Origin: Argyresthia goedartella
Taxonomy: Eukaryota > Arthropoda > Insecta > Lepidoptera > Argyresthiidae
DNA: 64,000 bases
Assembly: GCA_949825045.1 (NCBI GenBank)
Contig: OX463812.1
Span: 6,122,661-6,186,660, forward strand
Direction: 5' to 3'
In this document: piece by piece, positions 43,561 to 55,822 of the stretch
How positions within the stretch are numbered: position 1 is the stretch's first letter
How the letters are laid out: every line of letters starts with the position of its first letter
Translations under genes and position numbers: made by a program
Notes under the pieces: model-generated
The model's database searches: none
Seen by the model: only the letters and a program-made list of their open reading frames with translations
Told to the model about the DNA's origin: nothing

Positions 43561-44795
43561 TTTTTCTTCTCATTTTTGTCAAAAACTATTGAATTTTCAA
43601 AATTAAACACAGGAACAGCTTGAATTTTTGGTTTTGTTTACAACATTATCTTATTTACACAGTTACATATAAACATGACATGGTCCTATGGAAAAATTAA
43701 GACAAAAATTTATTTAAAGCCATGACCTTAAAATAACATTATTAAAAAAGTGTTCTAAAATAGTTTATGTTGTCAGCTTATTTCTAAACCCTCTTTGTGA
43801 CTACAGTGGCTTGTCTAAGCTAATTTAGAGAGTTTAGGTCTTTAACTAGTTAAATCAAGAACCCTATACAGATATGATTTGTCGTTGGTGTGTATGACCC
43901 GATATTAAACACCTCTCCAGTCACATAGTAAAATTATGGGCTTGACATATTTGCTGAAAATGGTCAATAAATTCAAAAACTACATTAAATTAACTAACTA
44001 ATTCGAAAACTACATTAAATTACCTAATTAATTCAATAAACACTATCTAATTAGCATACTAGAAACAAGAAGTTTTGAAGAGTTGAAAATGATCAATTTC
44101 TTCATACAAACAGAAATACCACTGGCGAAAAAAGTATGGATGCGACTTTGAAATTCTGATCTTTGGTAGATATGACAGATGTTTAAAAAATAGTTTACAA
44201 TTATGGGGTTACATCATGGGTTTGATGGAAGAGATGTCTTTTTAGAGATAAGCTTGCCTTTGCAAATTAATTCTCTGTATTTTTTGTGTTTTTTATTTTA
44301 TGTTCAATAGTCATATACAAAATACAATTTAATGTATATTGTAATAAGAAATTACACAAAAATATATAAATTTGACTAGTATCGAACCGTATTAGAATAA
44401 AAATAAAAACTACTAAATAAATGACTAAATTACATATTTAAACTGAATTATCTCAGAAACGCTTCTACGCTATTTACTATATTGTGTCAAAAGAACATTT
44501 GTTGTTTGTAATTAAATTCTCATTACACGAAACATTACATTACAGTACACGAAAAACCAAAATTTTAGGGTAGGTACCTATTTGAAGTTTCAAGTAGCCT
44601 GGCTTCATACAAAAACGTTTACTTGTAAAAAAATAATACTTATTAAAATATCAATAAAATAAATTAGCAATGGTAAGATAACAAATAACATGTTTAAATA
44701 TATGTGATTTTTTTTGAAACACAGAGCTTTTTACGAAAATATTGTTGGAATATCTTAAAAAAATAATAAAAAAAGAACAAAAAAATGTTTCTTAC
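43561..44795. other. Non-coding AT-rich stretch
   Basis: No gene, repeat ends or strong structure seen, apart from short direct repeats (ttaactaactaattc-type) near 43985-44035. Confidence 0.5.
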
Positions 44796-44960
44796 ATCAC
44801 TGGTGATGGCGCCAACAAAGCGGAGGAAGCAGGTGGCATCTCGTGTATTGTGATCAGGGATTGGAGGGGATCCCAGATCCGCTGGCGCTTAATGTGCAAG
44901 AGGGACTCCAACGGTTCTCCCTCTGGGAGTCCGCCTCCGATAATATTACCGCAGTAAAAT
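44796..44960 (-). CDS. Orphan exon candidate, function unknown
   Basis: Read on the minus strand, a strong acceptor (ttgttctttctttcag) precedes 44960 and a donor GTAAGA follows 44796. The 165-bp segment between them is open in one frame: FYCGNIIGGGLPEGEPLESL, LHIKRQRIWDPLQSLITIHE, MPPASSALLAPSPV. The composition is far more GC-rich and protein-like than the flanks. I do not recognise the protein. Read the other way the segment is also open, but without splice sites. It may be a host exon of a gene spread over this TE-rich region. Confidence 0.45.
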
Positions 44961-45837
44961 CTGAAAGAAAGAACAAAATTATAAAAATAAAAAGTATAGA
45001 AAAAAGAATAGAATATAAGTAAATTTATTCGTCTCCAATAACACTAACAACAAAACTTACATACAAAAATAATTAAAAGAACAAAACAAGTAAAAAATTA
45101 CGGCTAAATTACTGACTACAGAGAAAAGTGTATGAAACAAAAACTTAAGTATTTACGACCTTTAATAAGATCTATGCATCAACAAAAAAGCAAATATATG
45201 AAATAAAAAAAAATAAAAAACATTAAAAATAATCTAAATCCTGTGAAACCCCGTAAAGTGTCAATAAAGTCGAAAATACGCGTCTAAGAAAAAAGTTTAT
45301 ATGACAAAATATGTTTGTATTAACGCATTGAACAACCCCCCCCCCTTAGAGATTCGATAAAACAAAAAAATAAAAATAAAGATAAAAAAAAATATCTAAG
45401 TCTTTTGCGCATACCCTTTCGCTAACACTAACCCATTAAAAACAGTAACATGCAACATTTACAAAATGCAGACTAAGAGTTAATCAAAACCAAATCTCAA
45501 GAATCAATAGCTGTACAGGCGTCTCCATACTAAGTTATCTCATGGCCACCGACCGCCATTTTGTTTCAAAACATACATTGGTGTATAGTCCAGATGATGA
45601 CTCAAGATTTTCGATTGACGATTTCAGCTCTCAGAAACGATCTACGCACAAAATTATTGTTTTCACTTCGAGTTTATGAATCTTAGATATGAATATAACA
45701 TCGTTTTATCCGTAAATAGAAACAAAAAGCCATCAATTGTTGTCTTGTCGAAACCAGCAAGGCGGAAATTTTTCGCCGTGCAAGTTTAGGTCATCGATAT
45801 TAGTACAAAATCCAACGCAAACAACCTACAGGATTAT
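44961..45837. other. Non-coding AT-rich stretch
   Basis: No gene supported. A run of nine C lies at about 45337-45345. Confidence 0.5.
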
Positions 45838-46246
45838 AATAATAATAATAATATAATAATAATCGTTTATTTACAGACATAAATGTACATTACAAGCTTG
45901 TTTAGCAGGGTAAACAAGGGATGTATCGCTACTCCCTAAAATAGGGCGAAACCCTGTGTTTTAGGATAAGTTGCTGCTACTTCCCACAAGAATAAATGCC
46001 TCAGATTTAAATACTACATAGTGTATAAACAATGTGAAATTTTAAATAAAAATATAACTTCTGACATTTAAAAATATAAGATCAGCAAAAACGTAATAGT
46101 TTGGTGTGTAGTGTTGGTGATTTATGTTAGTGGGAGAGAATATGGGGAGTGTGGTGAGTGTGTGATTGGAAGTAATGAGGTGTGTAGTGCCTGTGAGAGT
46201 TATGTAATGTGACTATTATTTTGATATAAATATAATTGGACTTGTG

Positions 46247-48780
46247 TTAGACGATCATAAGTTTTTCGCAGTCATCATATGTTTGTGTGCGCAACCAAAG
46301 ACGTATGTTTTTATTATTATCAAATGTGTTATTAGACCAAAGGTCAATGTGCTTACTCAGATTATTATAAATATAGGGTCCCAGAAATTTAAAAAATCGC
46401 TGCATAAATTTGGTTCGTACTAATACTATGTGAAATACTTTATCTCTTCTTCTTTTAGTACGTGAGTTATTTTGATGTGGGGAATTGTTTTTGTGTTGTT
46501 TCAGAACAATGCTATGTATAAACAGCTGTCTAACCGAGAGGACATCACAGAAGCTGTACAATTCAGTTGTAGGGGAACAATATGGTTTAAATGTACACAC
46601 CTTCAGGACCGCTCTTTGAGCCCGCTCAAGTTGCAAAAGTGTACTCCTATGAGTACCTCCCCAACTGGAGATGCAGTATCGTAGGAGTGATTCACATAAT
46701 GCCACATATATCCTTTTCATCAGAAGCGGTTCAGCCACATGTCTAAGACCCTTAAAGATATAAGTCAGTTTCCTAACCTTGGAGCTGAGCATTTGAATGT
46801 GAATTTGGAAATTTAGGTTAGAATCGAGCATGATACCTAGATATCTCATTGAGGATGTCCGTTCTAAGTGTCCATAGCCGCAGAAGCCAGCAACAGAATC
46901 AGCACACTCATGAGCAACTAAGCTGAAATCATTTGTTGGTTAGGTTGAGTTATTAATCGAGAAGGTAATGTATTTGGATTTTGCAGTATTCAAAGTTAAA
47001 ATATTTTGTTGTAGCCAATTTACGACTTCATTGAGGCCAGCTTGTGCACAGGAATCTACCTCTTCCCAACATGAACCCGAGAAAAGTAATGCGGTATCAT
47101 TGGCATATGCCACAATTTTGCATTGGGGCAACTCAAGACAACAGAGCTCATTTATGTATATTGTGAATAGAGTAGGTCCAACTATGCTGCCCTGAGGGAC
47201 ACCCCAATGGACTGATTGAGTGGAACTTGTGTGTTCACCTATTTTTACACATTGCAGCCTATTGCTTAAGTAGCTCCTAAAAAGCTCAAGCTGTATGCCT
47301 CTGATACCTATTTTTTCTAGTTTTGTTATGAGGAGGTCAACGGAGACCGTGTCAAATGCCTTGGCCAGATCAAGAAAGATACCCAGACACCTCCTTTTAT
47401 CATCAAGGTTTTCAGCAACATAGCTTGTGAGCTCATGGACTGCATCAGATGTGGATCTGCCAGAACGAAAACCGAACTGATTGTTCGATAAAATTGAATA
47501 TTTTTCTGAGAAGTGAGTCAGTCGTGAATTAATGATACGTTCTAGGATCTTAGAAAGAGATGGCAGTATCGAAATAGGCCTATAGCAATCGACACGGTCT
47601 CTATCGCCCCCCTTGTGAATAGGTATAACAACTGATTGTTTGAGAGCGTCCGGGAAAATTCCCTTCTCAAGGCACAAGTTAAAGATGAATGTAAGGACTG
47701 GAACAAATTTAGTCTTAAATTCTTTAAGTATCTTATTGGAAATGTTATCCCAGCCAGTTGAACAGTCGTTTTTTAGCTTCATGATGAGACTATCGATTTC
47801 GTCAGAATCCGTTCCTAGCAAAGAAAACGATTGCAGTCTTGCTTGAGATTGATTATTTAAGCAAATATTTTTAGTTTTAATGGCCTCTGCCAGTTTTTTT
47901 TCCCACATTTACAAAGTAGTTGTTAACATTTTCAATTGAAACTTTAGGTGAGTTATGAGTAGCAAGAAGTTCACGAGGTTGGTCTTTCTTTTTAGTAGTC
48001 GAGGTAATTTTTTTTATAGCCTTCCAGAGTTGTTTGGAGTTATTACCTGCAAGATTTAGTTGGGATTTGTCAAAGCTTCTTTTTAGTTTTTTTATTATAT
48101 TATTAAAGAAATTTCTATACCGTGTATATGTTTGCTTGTATACTTCATTTTCAGGGTTTTTTGCCAATTTGCGATGGAGATTATCTCTGTTTCTTATACA
48201 TCGAAGCAAACCAGGCGTCATCCATGATTTTATAGGGCGTTTATTACTTGGGATCCTACGTATTTTAGAGTTTTTATTTATAACCGTTTGAATAGTCTCT
48301 ACAAAGATATTCGTAGCTATATTAGGATCAGGTTGTTCATAAATATTCCTAAAAGATAGTTTATTAATATCCTGTGTAATTCCCTCACGGTCAATAGTAG
48401 TATAATTTGTTGCAGCATGTAATTTATTATGTTTAAGTTTTAGACAGAATAGGATAGCCTTGTGATCAGTCAATGTAGAATGCATAACCAGTGTAATTGC
48501 TTCATTTTTTGTCTTAAGAATTAAGTGGTCTAGACATGTCCTACTCATGTCCCTAGTTATGAATGTATGACCAGGAAATAGCCCGTGATACGCCAATGAT
48601 GTTAAGTATTGTTCCTGCGTCAGAGTTTTGGTGGTCAGGGTTTAAATCTATATTGCAGTCCCCAGTTAATATTATATTTTGAAAATTAGAAAGATTTTGT
48701 AATTGTTTATTTAGTGAATCTATAAAATTATTGGTATTTTCAAAGGATGGTGAACGATAGATGCCCAATATAGCTGTATC
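46247..48780 (-). pseudogene. Element D ORF2: endonuclease and reverse transcriptase, catalytic site altered
   Basis: The endonuclease part has LGIYRSPSFENTN, LTGDCNIDLN, CLDHLIL and LTDHKAILF. The RT has RPISILPSLSKILERI, LDLAKAFDTVSVDLLITKL, WGVPQGSIVGP and a catalytic box reading VAYANDTALLF where YADD is expected (GAT to AAT). An in-frame TAA lies at about 46939-46937, and frame changes occur near 47880-47910 and 48553-48600. The C-terminus ends LWLRTQTYDDCEKLMIV. The changed Asp alone should abolish polymerase activity. Confidence 0.88.
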
Positions 48781-48789
48781 GTTTCCATG

Positions 48790-49197
48790 TTTTATAATCA
48801 GACAGATTAAACAGACATGCTAGTTACTTACGTTTCTTTCCTTTTGCGATGAAAACAAAACACTTTTCACCAAAAAAACTTGAACACTGCTGCCTCAAAC
48901 CCACGACTGAACCGGACTGAAGTTGTGCCGCATGATGCATTCCGTTGATGGACTTTTACTACGATTGGTTAAGGTCCGACGGTTTTAATACCTATCTCAT
49001 TCCTTTACATAACGAAATTTTGTTACTGTCCTTGTCACACCGATCCCCATTGGTTGAAATTACTCATATTGCTCGACGCGGTAGCGCGCGCTGCTGCTGG
49101 GTCTATATAGGGCGGCCCGCAAATATGGCGTTATTGAAAAGTGGACTATGTAGGGCGCTCGGCAAAGGAGGGGTTAACATGCCCTGTATATTTTGAT
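48790..49197. other. Unassigned 0.4-kb segment replacing part of the element D endonuclease
   Basis: Endonuclease coding stops after NILNVVHQN at about 49198 and restarts about 80 codons further into the domain at 48780. The DNA between is GC-richer (gctcgacgcggtagcgcgcg) and has an attggttgaaa block and a ctatatagggc block. The source is not recognised. Confidence 0.5.
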
Positions 49198-49326
49198 GAA
49201 CCACGTTTAAAATATTCTTACTTTTACATTTTTCATTACTAGTAACTTGATTTAATGGGCAAGATGAAGGTATATTTATACAAATATTAATATTACTGCC
49301 AGAGTTACTCTCTGTTGTCCTATGGG

Positions 49327-50932
49327 TTAATTTAAAGAGCTTGGAACAGATTCCAAGGAGTACATGTCATTATTATTACACTGCTCAATAGAAGCAGGCG
49401 TTTCATTAGTCAAAAACTTGACTGAGTTCAAAATAAAATAAGATAGTGACTGTGCTATCTGTTTTGTATAAAACCTAGATAGGTAATACCTATCCTTAGT
49501 CAAATAAAAATATTTTCCAATACAAATATTGGTGTCTATGAAATGAAATTTTTCAGTATGACGACATGTAAATGTGTGTATAAATGTATTATAATCATGT
49601 CTTATATGATTTTCATGTTGTGACAAAGATTGGCTGAAGGGAAACGCAAACAAGATTATTCTATCTACATTTTGTAAAGAATTTAATTTGGAAAAGTATT
49701 TAGTAATTAGTTTTTTAGATACATTTTCCCTTCTACCAATTAAAATAATTAGGGTGGTTGGTTCTAAAAACTGCGATGACAACACTTTGTTTAATATTTG
49801 TGAATATGTGGCGCCAGGCATACAGTTATTTAATATTGCCTGGCCCACGCGCTGACTAAGTTGTAAACCCATATTTTTTCCAAGTTCATCGCTGTACATT
49901 ATATACCTATCCTTTGTCCGAGAGAAGGAGGCGTTATCGATAACACTATTAGTACTCAAGTCGACTGACGGCGGCGCCTGGGTCAGTATCAGCTGTTCGG
50001 CCGGCTGCTCGGCGGGACACACGGTCGGCACGGAACAGTCCGCTGGAGCTTGTTTATAATCACAGATGTGATTGTCGGTCAAAGATATGAAAGTGTCATA
50101 ATTATACTTACACGTCTCCAACAAACTATTCATAGCCGACACATGTTCCTTAATTTCATATTGTGCTGATTCATATTTACGTGTAATACTTTGTAATAAT
50201 GAGTTTAAAATATGCATATCTGACTGGAGTCGCCGTGTGTCACATTCATACTTTTCTGTAGTTTTTTCCAAACATAATCTAAAATCATCGATTTCGTTAA
50301 TTAATTCGACACGTTCCTTGCTACAATTTACATTTTTACAAAATATTTTATTTCTATTAGCTAGTTTTTGTGTTTTTTTATATAATTATTCAATTTAACA
50401 TATTTCTTTAATTTATTTTTACTACAGCTCATAGTGGTTACTGATTGCGATCTATTAGGACTATCACACGTGAGATCAATTGTCACAGTTGAATTTTGAT
50501 CTATGGGTGAGATGACAGAAGCTACAGGTGGAGTGATCAGCTCCTCAAAGAGTGACTGGGTCTGCCCCGACCTGAGGCTATCGTTTGCAGTTTGTAGTGC
50601 AGAAATTTCGTTACGTGCGTCACGAAGCTCCTTCTCCAGGACAGCAATACGCCTCAGGGCATCTTCGAACGCACTGCCACTCCGGTCGAAGCCATCTACC
50701 AGGTGCTGAAGCCGATCCCTATCTCCCGTCACATCAAGGAACTTGTTGTGCAACTCTGCCATCTCACTTTTTAATTTTAAGTTCTTATTAACAATAAGCA
50801 ACACCTCCTTCTCACTTTCATCCCTTTCAGTAAGCAACTGCTCATTGGTTACACACACTGTTTTAATTCATATAAAGCTAATTTTAAGTTATCTTCTAGT
50901 TGACGGGCTGCCTCACTTCTGGTTGTTGGCAT
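49327..50932 (-). pseudogene. Element D ORF1: coiled coil plus SGNH/esterase-like domain
   Basis: ATG at 50932 (MPTTRSEAARQLEDNLKLAL). A 2-base GT expansion then shifts the frame at about 50857 into a long coiled coil (VTNEQLLTERDESEKEVLLI; AVLEKELRDARNEISALQT). Another one-base change at about 50350 precedes CDTRRLQSDMHILNSLLQSI. The C-terminal domain (RYIMYSDELGKNMGLQLSQR, MPGATYSQIL, TTLIILIGRRENV) has the layout of the SGNH-type esterase found in some CR1/L2-like ORF1 proteins, though the usual GDS nucleophile block reads YSDE here. Confidence 0.72.
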
Positions 50933-51334
50933 TTTAAACAAAATAAAACAACAGTAAAAAGCAAGATTGAAGCACGGCTGTAGCACAGCTGATAAGCAGT
51001 CACTTAAATTGAGGTTATGATTAACGAAATGTGCAAAAAAAATAAGCTATTCAACAAAAAACAAAGTAATTCCAAATCAATTTACGTGCCTAAGTAATTA
51101 GTTATATCGAAAATATCGTTAATTATAGCCCAGTAGCAAATTATTTCAAACAAAATACTCAACCGTCAACGTTACGTTTTTTAAATACACTAAATAGGAT
51201 AACTATTAGAATTTTATACACTTATGCACCAGTTAACACAAAATACACTTAATTAATACGTATAACAAATGCGATAAACTTGGAAAATTGTATTAAAGTA
51301 TTTTTAAATCAATAAAATGTATCTAATCTTTTGT
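50933..51334. other. Element D leader and AT-rich flank
   Basis: Presumed 5' UTR of D followed by AT-rich DNA. No coding frame. Confidence 0.4.
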
Positions 51335-52515
51335 TTACAACCTATTCGCCAGTGTTGCCAGCGCAATCCCCCATATGCGATATATATAAGAAGTCCATAT
51401 AGGTGTCGTCCACCTGAAATCCCTTGTCCATGCAATCTCGACTAAAGTCAGTAAGTTGGTGTTAACTAAACGGCGACTCCTGAATTCATGTTGCGAGTTG
51501 CTCAGATACGGCGCAATCTGCGTACTGATTTTGACTTTTATGATCAACTTGAACAGTTTTGCCAATTAACCCAGGATCGCAATAGGTCGATTTTGATCAA
51601 CGGTGGCAGTGTCACTTGTCATAGGACGGACTCGAGAAAGCTTCCAGCTGGTGGGCTACTTACCTTGCTCAAGAGCAAGATTGGATAACCGATTCAAAGG
51701 TAAAATAAGCTGATCGCTGTAGGCCTTCAAAAAGTAGGGCGGGACGTGGTACGGTCCAATTGCACTCCTTGGCCTTAGCTGTTTCAGCCCTTCGTTTATG
51801 TCCCCTACTGGAAATATGTGAAACATTTACGTGATTAGCAGTGCACGAGCCATCAGAACTGTTTACCAGATCTGGACCGAGCGCTGGCTCATCAGGTAGG
51901 AAAATGTCTGAGAAGAGTTTGCAAATGCGGCTGCAGCTTCCTTAACAAATATATTCCCGACCACGATGCGTGACCCGAGGTTTGAAACCACCCTTCGATC
52001 ATAGGCCCTAACTTACATGTTGCGAAAATGCGCGCGGTGGAGCTTGGCCTTCGTGGCCAAGTCCCTTATTATTTTACCAGTGAAACACACCCGGTATCTC
52101 CTTGAAGGGTGGGTTGGACTGGTCTTCTTCGGGATAGAGTTGTTGAAGACTTCTTAAATGGAATCGTAGAAGCGACCGACTGCCGTCTCTACATCGGTAG
52201 CCTCGAGAACACTGTCCCAAGATGTGCTACATTTGAGTTCGTACAGGACTGCGTGATCACCCTTGGCAAAGTTCCAGTCATTGTGACATCGAATGTTGAT
52301 AGGATCCAAGCGGCTGGCTGGATCGCTGACCAGCGCACAGCGCATAAAACACGGGCACAATGACGTCGAGAGGCGGGTGGTAGGCGTCACTACGTGGCAC
52401 CAGGCTGCCTGACATGGAAGCGCTCACAGTTACGTCACGCACACTCTCCGGTAGCAACACCACATCAAGCACGCCACCATGATCATTCTTCACCTTATTC
52501 GTCTCATACATACCA
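51335..52515 (-). pseudogene. Non-LTR endonuclease/RT remnant G
   Basis: In minus-strand order: HGGVLDVVLLPESVRDV and VIVPV from the end of an endonuclease; a linker with ATDVETAVGRFYDSI; then RT blocks RPIAILG, LAKLFKLIIKVKISTQIAPY, LSNSQHEFRSRRLVNTNLLT. Several stops and frame changes occur, and both ends are missing. It resembles element B's organisation more than D's. Confidence 0.72.
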
Positions 52516-52531
52516 CAGACACAGGGGTAAT

Positions 52532-52640
52532 CTCACAGTGGGTTAACGTTAACGATAACGTTAATATTAGTTTTCTTTCATTCGGGGGGAAAACGGTTCT
52601 ATTTAGGTAATTCAGCCTCCACTTGACCCACTGTGAGAAG
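52532..52640. repeat. Short inverted-repeat segment ending at the hAT insertion site
   Basis: ctcacagtggg (about 52532) and cccactgtgag (about 52627) are inverted copies enclosing about 85 bp with a gttaacgttaacgataacgt patch. The right arm overlaps the hAT target duplication gtgagaag. Confidence 0.5.
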
Positions 52641-54885
52641 TAGGGCTTCCATACCGGTGTACCGGTGTACCGTAGTACCGGTGTATCGGACCTAAACAAG
52701 CTACTAAAAAACACCGATAGATTTTTATCTCTACCGGTAGTTCCGGTATTTGTACGGTAAAACTGAAGACAAACGGTGACCGATTTGCAGCGTCATTAGA
52801 CGAATGGACATCGACACGCAATAGAAGATACATGAATATCATATTGCATGGAAATGTTGGCGAAGTCCAATTCAAAAACCTTGGTCTATTGAGAATCATA
52901 GCGAGCATGCCGGCTGAAGCAGGATTGAGCTATTTAGAAGAACGGTTAGCTCAGTATGGACTGATGCTGTATGACATAGTTTGTTTAGTGACAGATGGCG
53001 CTAGCGTAATGACAAAAATGGGGAGGTTGTTTGGAGGGCAGCACCAACTATGCATGGCGCACGGGATACAGCTAGCAGTACTTGATTCCCTATACAAGTT
53101 TAAAGATCATCCTCTCGCGCAAGTCAATAACAGCTCTGAATCAAATGATGAAATGGTGAGTGAAGATGAAGATACTGAAGAAGACAATGTTAATGATGAT
53201 GCATTTGAAGTTGAACCTTACACGAATGCTGGACCTGAAAAGGTTTTCCAGTATAAGGATACTGTTGAAAAGATAAGGAAATTCATCCGTTCCATCAGAA
53301 AATCACCGTCTAAAAATGACATCTTCCAAAAATATGTCTGTCAAGAATACGGTCACGAAATGAATCTGATCTTAGATTGCCAGACAAGATGGAGCAGCAT
53401 GAGCGATATTTTGGACGGTTTTTGAAGCTGCACAAAAGTATTAATCAATATTGCTCTGATCTGAAGATACAATGGCCTGTTACTCAAACTGAGCTTCATA
53501 TTCTTCGCTGCTTGCATGGCAGTCTAGAAGTTATCAAGGCGACGGTTGAAGCACTCTGTCAGCGTGATGCAAATTTATTCACTGCGGATGCTGCACTTTA
53601 TTTCATGATAGATAGTTTGATGGAACAAAACAATAGAATCAGCAACAACCTGATCAAACAGTTAAAAGTTCGAATTCAACAACGGTGACTCCATGACATG
53701 ACTGCTGCGTTGTTATATTTACACGAAAAAGAGTCATTCCAATTGCCAATATTCAGACTGACACAGAAACATTCAGAAGACCAACATCAGATGAAATGCT
53801 CTCGGCACTACATAGATTGATCACCAGATTGTCGTCAGGAGAATGCGGTTGTGAAGACTTAATTATAACACTGACAACTGTGACAACGACGTTGAGACTT
53901 GCACAAATGCCACCGAACTAACAGCGAAGCAAAAGTTTGCGTTGAAGATTAAAAAAGCCATTAAAGTACCGAAACCAGCAGGCGTGCAAAGCATTAACAC
54001 GGATACTCATAGTGTTTTAAGGGTTGAGATGGCAATGTACGACAATGGCAGTGAACGCGGTTTGTTCTTGAACAAATGCTATAAATATTTAAAGTAGATC
54101 CCACCAAGTAGCGTTGAACCTGAACGTGCGTTTTCAGCAGCAGGCTTCATATGCTCCAGACTTAGAAGCTCTTTGGGTGATAACACATTGGATGCAATAT
54201 TATTCTTGCGTTCATACTATCAAAAACAATAGTGATTCAGTCAGAGGTACCTAAAAATAATAATATTGTGTACTTGTGCAATAAAAGTTTATTATGATTT
54301 CAAAGTATACACTAAAGTACTGTATTTGTATTGTCCCGTGTGTGTTTTTGTACTTATTGATCTCACATTATGATCTCATCTCGTTTATATAGTTACCTAT
54401 ATGTATCAAAGAAAACAGTGGTTCTTGAACTATCCTGCAATAGCAATAATTATCTAGTACTATGTTTAATTTGATCTTAAAGTACTGAAAGTACTCATGC
54501 TTGTCTTGTGTTTTGTTTTGTCCTGTGTATTTTTTGTAGCCGTTGATCTCAGATTATGATCTCATTTATAAAACAATATGTTTACCAAAAACAACAGTGA
54601 TCAGAAAGAACTATCCTGTCATAGTACTAATTATGTTGTAATGTTTTTATTAGGTTTAATTAGATCTAAAATGTGCTAAAAGTACTAATTTTTGTGTCTC
54701 TTTAATGTCTATTGATATTTTTCTGTAACTTTGAATAAATAACGGTATTAAAACGATATTTTGGTATTTTTACTAAAATTCTATATATTTTGGAAAAATA
54801 CCGGTATTTCTCGAATACCGGTATTTTTTTTTCATATACCGTTCAAAATACCGGTAGTCAGAGATGCCAAAATTTGGAAGCCCTA
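52641..54885 (+). mobile_element. hAT transposon with 8-bp target duplication
   Basis: 2,245 bp. The terminal inverted repeats are tagggcttcca (52641-52651) and tggaagcccta (54875-54885). The octamer gtgagaag flanks both ends exactly (52633-52640 and 54886-54893), the length expected for hAT. Both ends carry repeated taccggt motifs just inside the termini, possible transposase-binding sites. Confidence 0.95.
52762..54232 (+). pseudogene. hAT transposase
   Basis: The first frame (to 53425) carries FAASLDEWTSTRNRRYMNII, VCLVTDGASVMTKMGRLFGG and HQLCMAHGIQLAVLDSLYKF, with an acidic insert (SEDEDTEEDN), then DCQTRWSSM. After a frame change near 53400 the next frame (53377-53688) continues with LHKSINQYCSDLKIQWPVTQ. 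Further on, a third stretch ends in the hAT dimerisation motif PPSSVEPERAFSAAGFICSR and SLGDNTLDAILFLRSYY (54108-54232). The catalytic DGAS and CxxH regions are seen, but at least two frame breaks make it non-functional. Confidence 0.87.
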
Positions 54886-54893
54886 GTGAGAAG

Positions 54894-55102
54894 TATTTAT
54901 AATCAATGTGAGAAGTGGTTTAATAAATCGATTTGTTTTATTTCGAGAAAAAATATTTGGACTACAAATAATTACTAACTTAATATCAACACTTAGTAAG
55001 GTACATAACCAATATATATGAGATCTTCTTGATGAAACTAAATATACAGTTAAATGCCTAATTATTAAATTTTATTGTTACAAATGATTGACTTAGAATA
55101 TT
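54894..55102. other. Non-coding AT-rich flank
   Basis: A further copy of gtgagaag occurs at 54908-54915. No gene. Confidence 0.4.
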
Positions 55103-55822
55103 CTATCTAAACTCTATTATTATGAGATATTTCTTTAAAATAAAACTTTTCCAATATCCTCTACTCATTACATCATATAAATTATTGTTTCTATTTGACC
55201 AGTTGTCTGAACTTACTGCTGCTCTGAAGCTGCCTGGCGCGGCACTTATCTTTTCATCCCTAAACAATGTTCGAATCCACCCTGAGATAACCAAGGCCTT
55301 GAGGCTTGCTTAACCTTACCCCTAGTTGTAATAAACAGGGGTGATAAATTGACGTTACGTCTGTTCTTAGATAGAGTGATTCGTTTCTTTAACCAGAATA
55401 CAACGTCATCTACATTTTCGATATTATTGCATAATTTCCAACCCGACTGTCTAAAATGGGCTGAGTCTGTTTTGAAACCCAATAAGGGCCAATGTATGAT
55501 GAAATCCTGATGAATTTTGAGGTGGTTTTATATCTAACAGGGTAAGGTCGTGGATCCTACGTCCTGACGTGAGAAGCAAGAGCGCTGCCACGTAACGGGA
55601 TATTGTGTGAATTGTAATAATTTATTCCAATAAACTATTACAATTGAAATTGGATTTCTTTAAAAATTCGATTAACTGGTTGACATTCCATATTGTAGGA
55701 TTAGTTAATAGAGGTTGAGGATTAAAGACCGCTTTAAGGGCATGCTTGACTAATGGGTGGTTGCTAAGCTTATAGGCGTTTTCCGGGTTTGCAAATGTAG
55801 TCACTACAGATTTATGCAACAC
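55103..55822 (-). pseudogene. Tyrosine recombinase fragment (DIRS-like)
   Basis: In order: TTFANPENAYKLSNHPLVKH (an SAM-like N-terminal helix region); NVNQLIEFLKKSNFNCNSLL; SRYVAALLLLTSGRRIHDLT with the first catalytic Arg; GFKTDSAHFRQSGWKL; LSPLFITTRGKVKQASRPWL; VISGWIRTLF; and APGSFRAAVSSDNW with the second Arg. Frame changes lie near 55490 and 55300. This is the catalytic fold of DIRS-type or related YR retroelement recombinases. No RT is attached. Confidence 0.75.

Larger units (their letters stand above)
45838..50932 (-). mobile_element. Non-LTR element D with esterase-type ORF1
   Basis: In minus-strand order: ORF1 (50932-49327), a short start of the endonuclease (to about 49198), a 0.4-kb foreign or rearranged segment (48790-49197), the rest of the endonuclease and RT (48780-46247), and a 3' UTR ending in a (TAA)n tract at 45838-45866. 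It is related to element A but the copies are well diverged. Confidence 0.85.
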
